NCBI GenBank assembly: GCA_002869685.1
Contig: PKUE01000161.1
Coordinates: 1-64,000 of the forward strand
Direction of reading: 5' to 3'
Length of the DNA stretch: 64,000 nt
Source: Desulfuromonas sp.
GTDB lineage: Bacteria > Desulfobacterota > Desulfuromonadia > Desulfuromonadales > Desulfuromonadaceae
Position 1 is the stretch's first letter, and every line of letters begins with the position of its first letter. The notes beneath the pieces were generated by a model that was not told the DNA's origin, made no database searches, and was given only the letters and a program-made list of their open reading frames with translations. The translations under genes were made by a program, and so were the position numbers. This document shows positions 62,739 through 64,000 of this stretch, one piece after another.

Positions 62739-63293
62739 ATGCTTACTCGGATTTTGATTGTCTGCAGTGTCCTGCTCAGCCTCGTTGGCTGTGTCTCTCA
62801 GCCGTCGGCTCAAACAGCAACAGCCGCTGACGAGCGTCCGGTGGAACTCAACGTCGCGAGCTCCGACATGTCGGTTTATCGTTACAATGGTCGCCTTTAT
62901 GTCATTGGTGATGAGGCCACCAAGGCTTCTTTTGTTGCGCACAAACACCTGCCTTACACCCAGACCACTCTTGGTGGTGGGCCGAATGGCGAGACGGTGA
63001 TCTACGAAGTCAAAAAGAAGGATGCCGCCTACACTGAAAATCTGGTGCAGGAGTTCAATGACATCGCCTGGATGCTGGAAAGCAACGACACCTTTACCGC
63101 CTGGAAATACCAGGGGCGTATTTTCGTGATCGGCGATGCGACCATGAACGAGAAATTTTCCTCCCATAAACATCTCCCTTACACCAAGACGCTTCTGGGC
63201 GCCGGTCCCCACGGTGAGACGGTGATTTTTCAGGTCGATAAAAAGAACCCTGAACTTGCCGCCACTCTGGAACAGGCTTATCTGAACCGTTAA
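62739..63293 (+). CDS. Lipoprotein with an internal tandem duplication
   Basis: The 184-residue protein has a lipobox (LVGC, Cys18). It contains two homologous units, residues 46-106 and 121-181, with 30 of 61 positions identical by hand count. Each carries GR..VIGD, HKHLPYT and GETVI. The family is not recognised. AAGGAG lies about 10 nt before ATG 62739, and a terminator follows the stop. Confidence 0.75.
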   Translation: MLTRILIVCSVLLSLVGCVSQPSAQTATAADERPVELNVASSDMSVYRYNGRLYVIGDEATKASFVAHKHLPYTQTTLGGGPNGETVIYEVKKKDAAYTENLVQEFNDIAWMLESNDTFTAWKYQGRIFVIGDATMNEKFSSHKHLPYTKTLLGAGPHGETVIFQVDKKNPELAATLEQAYLNR

Positions 63294-63317
63294 ACCTCAG
63301 TGTCCTACCCTGCAATT

Positions 63318-63349
63318 GCCAACCGGTCTCCCACCGGTTGGCTTTTTTT
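63318..63349 (+). terminator. Intrinsic terminator after the lipoprotein gene
   Basis: GCCAACCGGT (63318-63327) pairs with ACCGGTTGGC (63333-63342), followed by seven T. Confidence 0.88.
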
Positions 63350-63478
63350 GTGGTCTTTTCCAAGGATAATCACGTTAAAACGGATACAAGTTAGCGATTT
63401 ATTTGTTAGTATTTCAACGTGCCATCCGTTTACAGCAAATCATGACCGTAATGCCTTTTCGACATATCAGGAGGGACC

Positions 63479-64000
63479 ATGACCACATTTCGTCAGGAGA
63501 CTGATTCCATGGGAGCCATTGATGTGGCTTCCGATCGTTATTGGGGGGCTCAGACCCAGCGCTCCATTGGCAACTTTCCCATCGGGGTCAGCCGCTTTCA
63601 GTGGCAACGCCCGGTCATCAAAGCGTTGGGGATTCTGAAAAAATCTGCTGCCCAGGCCAATGCTGAACTGGGTGAGTTGCCCGAAGAGCTGGCAAAACTG
63701 ATCTGCACGGCCGCCGACGAAGTGATCGCCGGTCAACTCGACGATCACTTTCCGCTGGTGGTTTTCCAGACTGGTTCCGGGACCCAGTCCAACATGAACG
63801 CCAACGAGGTGATCTCCAATCGCGCGATTGCTTTAGCGGGTGGGACCCTTGGCAGCAAAGATCCGGTGCATCCCAACGATCACGTTAACCGTGGACAATC
63901 GTCCAACGATACCTTTCCTACCGCCATGCATATTGCCGTTGTTGACCAGTTGGAGCGGGAACTGTTTCCCGCCGTGACCCAGCTGCGCGATACGCTGGCC
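63479..64000 (+). CDS. fumC: Fumarate hydratase class II, 5' part
   Basis: The frame runs from ATG 63479, after AGGAGGG, to the window end and gives the first 174 residues of an enzyme of about 460. It shows [35 protein letters not shown] and [21 protein letters not shown], the active-site regions of class II fumarases. It interconverts fumarate and malate in the TCA cycle. This type needs no iron-sulfur cluster. Confidence 0.93.
   Translation, partial: MTTFRQETDSMGAIDVASDRYWGAQTQRSIGNFPIGVSRFQWQRPVIKALGILKKSAAQANAELGELPEELAKLICTAADEVIAGQLDDHFPLVVFQTGSGTQSNMNANEVISNRAIALAGGTLGSKDPVHPNDHVNRGQSSNDTFPTAMHIAVVDQLERELFPAVTQLRDTLA

Noticed and set aside
1..64000. CRISPR array, insertion sequence, tRNA or rRNA
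   Set aside because: I looked for regularly spaced repeats, transposase motifs with terminal repeats, and cloverleaf or CCA-ended patterns in the gaps. None was convincing.

Overview
The window is 64 kb of bacterial chromosome with moderately high GC. I place it in a Gram-negative deltaproteobacterium of the Desulfuromonas/Geobacter type. The grounds are outer-membrane features (porin, TonB, GspAB, lipoproteins), many c-di-GMP and HDOD signalling proteins, and a thiFSGHE operon under a TPP riboswitch. This placement is inference, because there is no rRNA or other diagnostic marker. I saw no tRNA, rRNA, insertion sequence, CRISPR array or prophage.

Region 1-2,850 is the only part that looks imported. 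A YjjJ-type HipA kinase and an unrecognised, AT-rich HTH protein are transcribed divergently. The pair lies between two terminator hairpins that share the same 16-nt arm. Region 2,860-9,470 holds trpS, a transglutaminase-like protein, a MerR regulator next to a stand-alone copy of its own C-terminal domain, the gspAB pair, and a DUF2059 gene with a stop at codon 2. Region 9,530-14,740 holds a flavoprotein and the thiamine operon. The thiamine leader is complete: promoter, aptamer and terminator.

Region 14,870-27,140 mixes housekeeping genes (lhgO, a DAHP synthase, yggT/yggU, an iron alcohol dehydrogenase, xthA) with signalling genes: a diguanylate cyclase with a dead receiver, a REC-PAS protein, an HDOD protein and a degenerate HD-GYP protein. 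Region 27,300-32,070 is a probable six-gene minus-strand run: AI-2E family permease, 51-aa membrane protein, GIDE/EF-hand protein, LemA, YigZ and a small hypothetical. Region 32,340-45,600 holds a porin, an EamA transporter, an HDOD-GGDEF protein, fmdB-folD, a TonB-like protein, convergent pta and ackA, a zinc-ribbon/DUF3426 protein, an hpt gene broken by an in-frame TAG, a DUF1573 protein and a cation/proton antiporter.

Region 45,700-62,110 is a ten-gene alpha-glucan cluster on the plus strand: short phosphorylase, pgi, glk, glgC, GH57, malQ, glgB, glgA, glgP and a phosphohexomutase. It holds the enzymes to make glycogen from glucose phosphates, to branch and remodel it, and to return it to hexose phosphate. 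Several junctions overlap by 4-14 nt, so the genes are probably co-translated. The window closes with two small envelope proteins and the 5' part of fumC.

The strongest leads are the terminator-flanked HipA/HTH cassette, the MerR regulator with its duplicated domain, the two nonsense codons in otherwise intact genes, and the catalytically degenerate signalling proteins.
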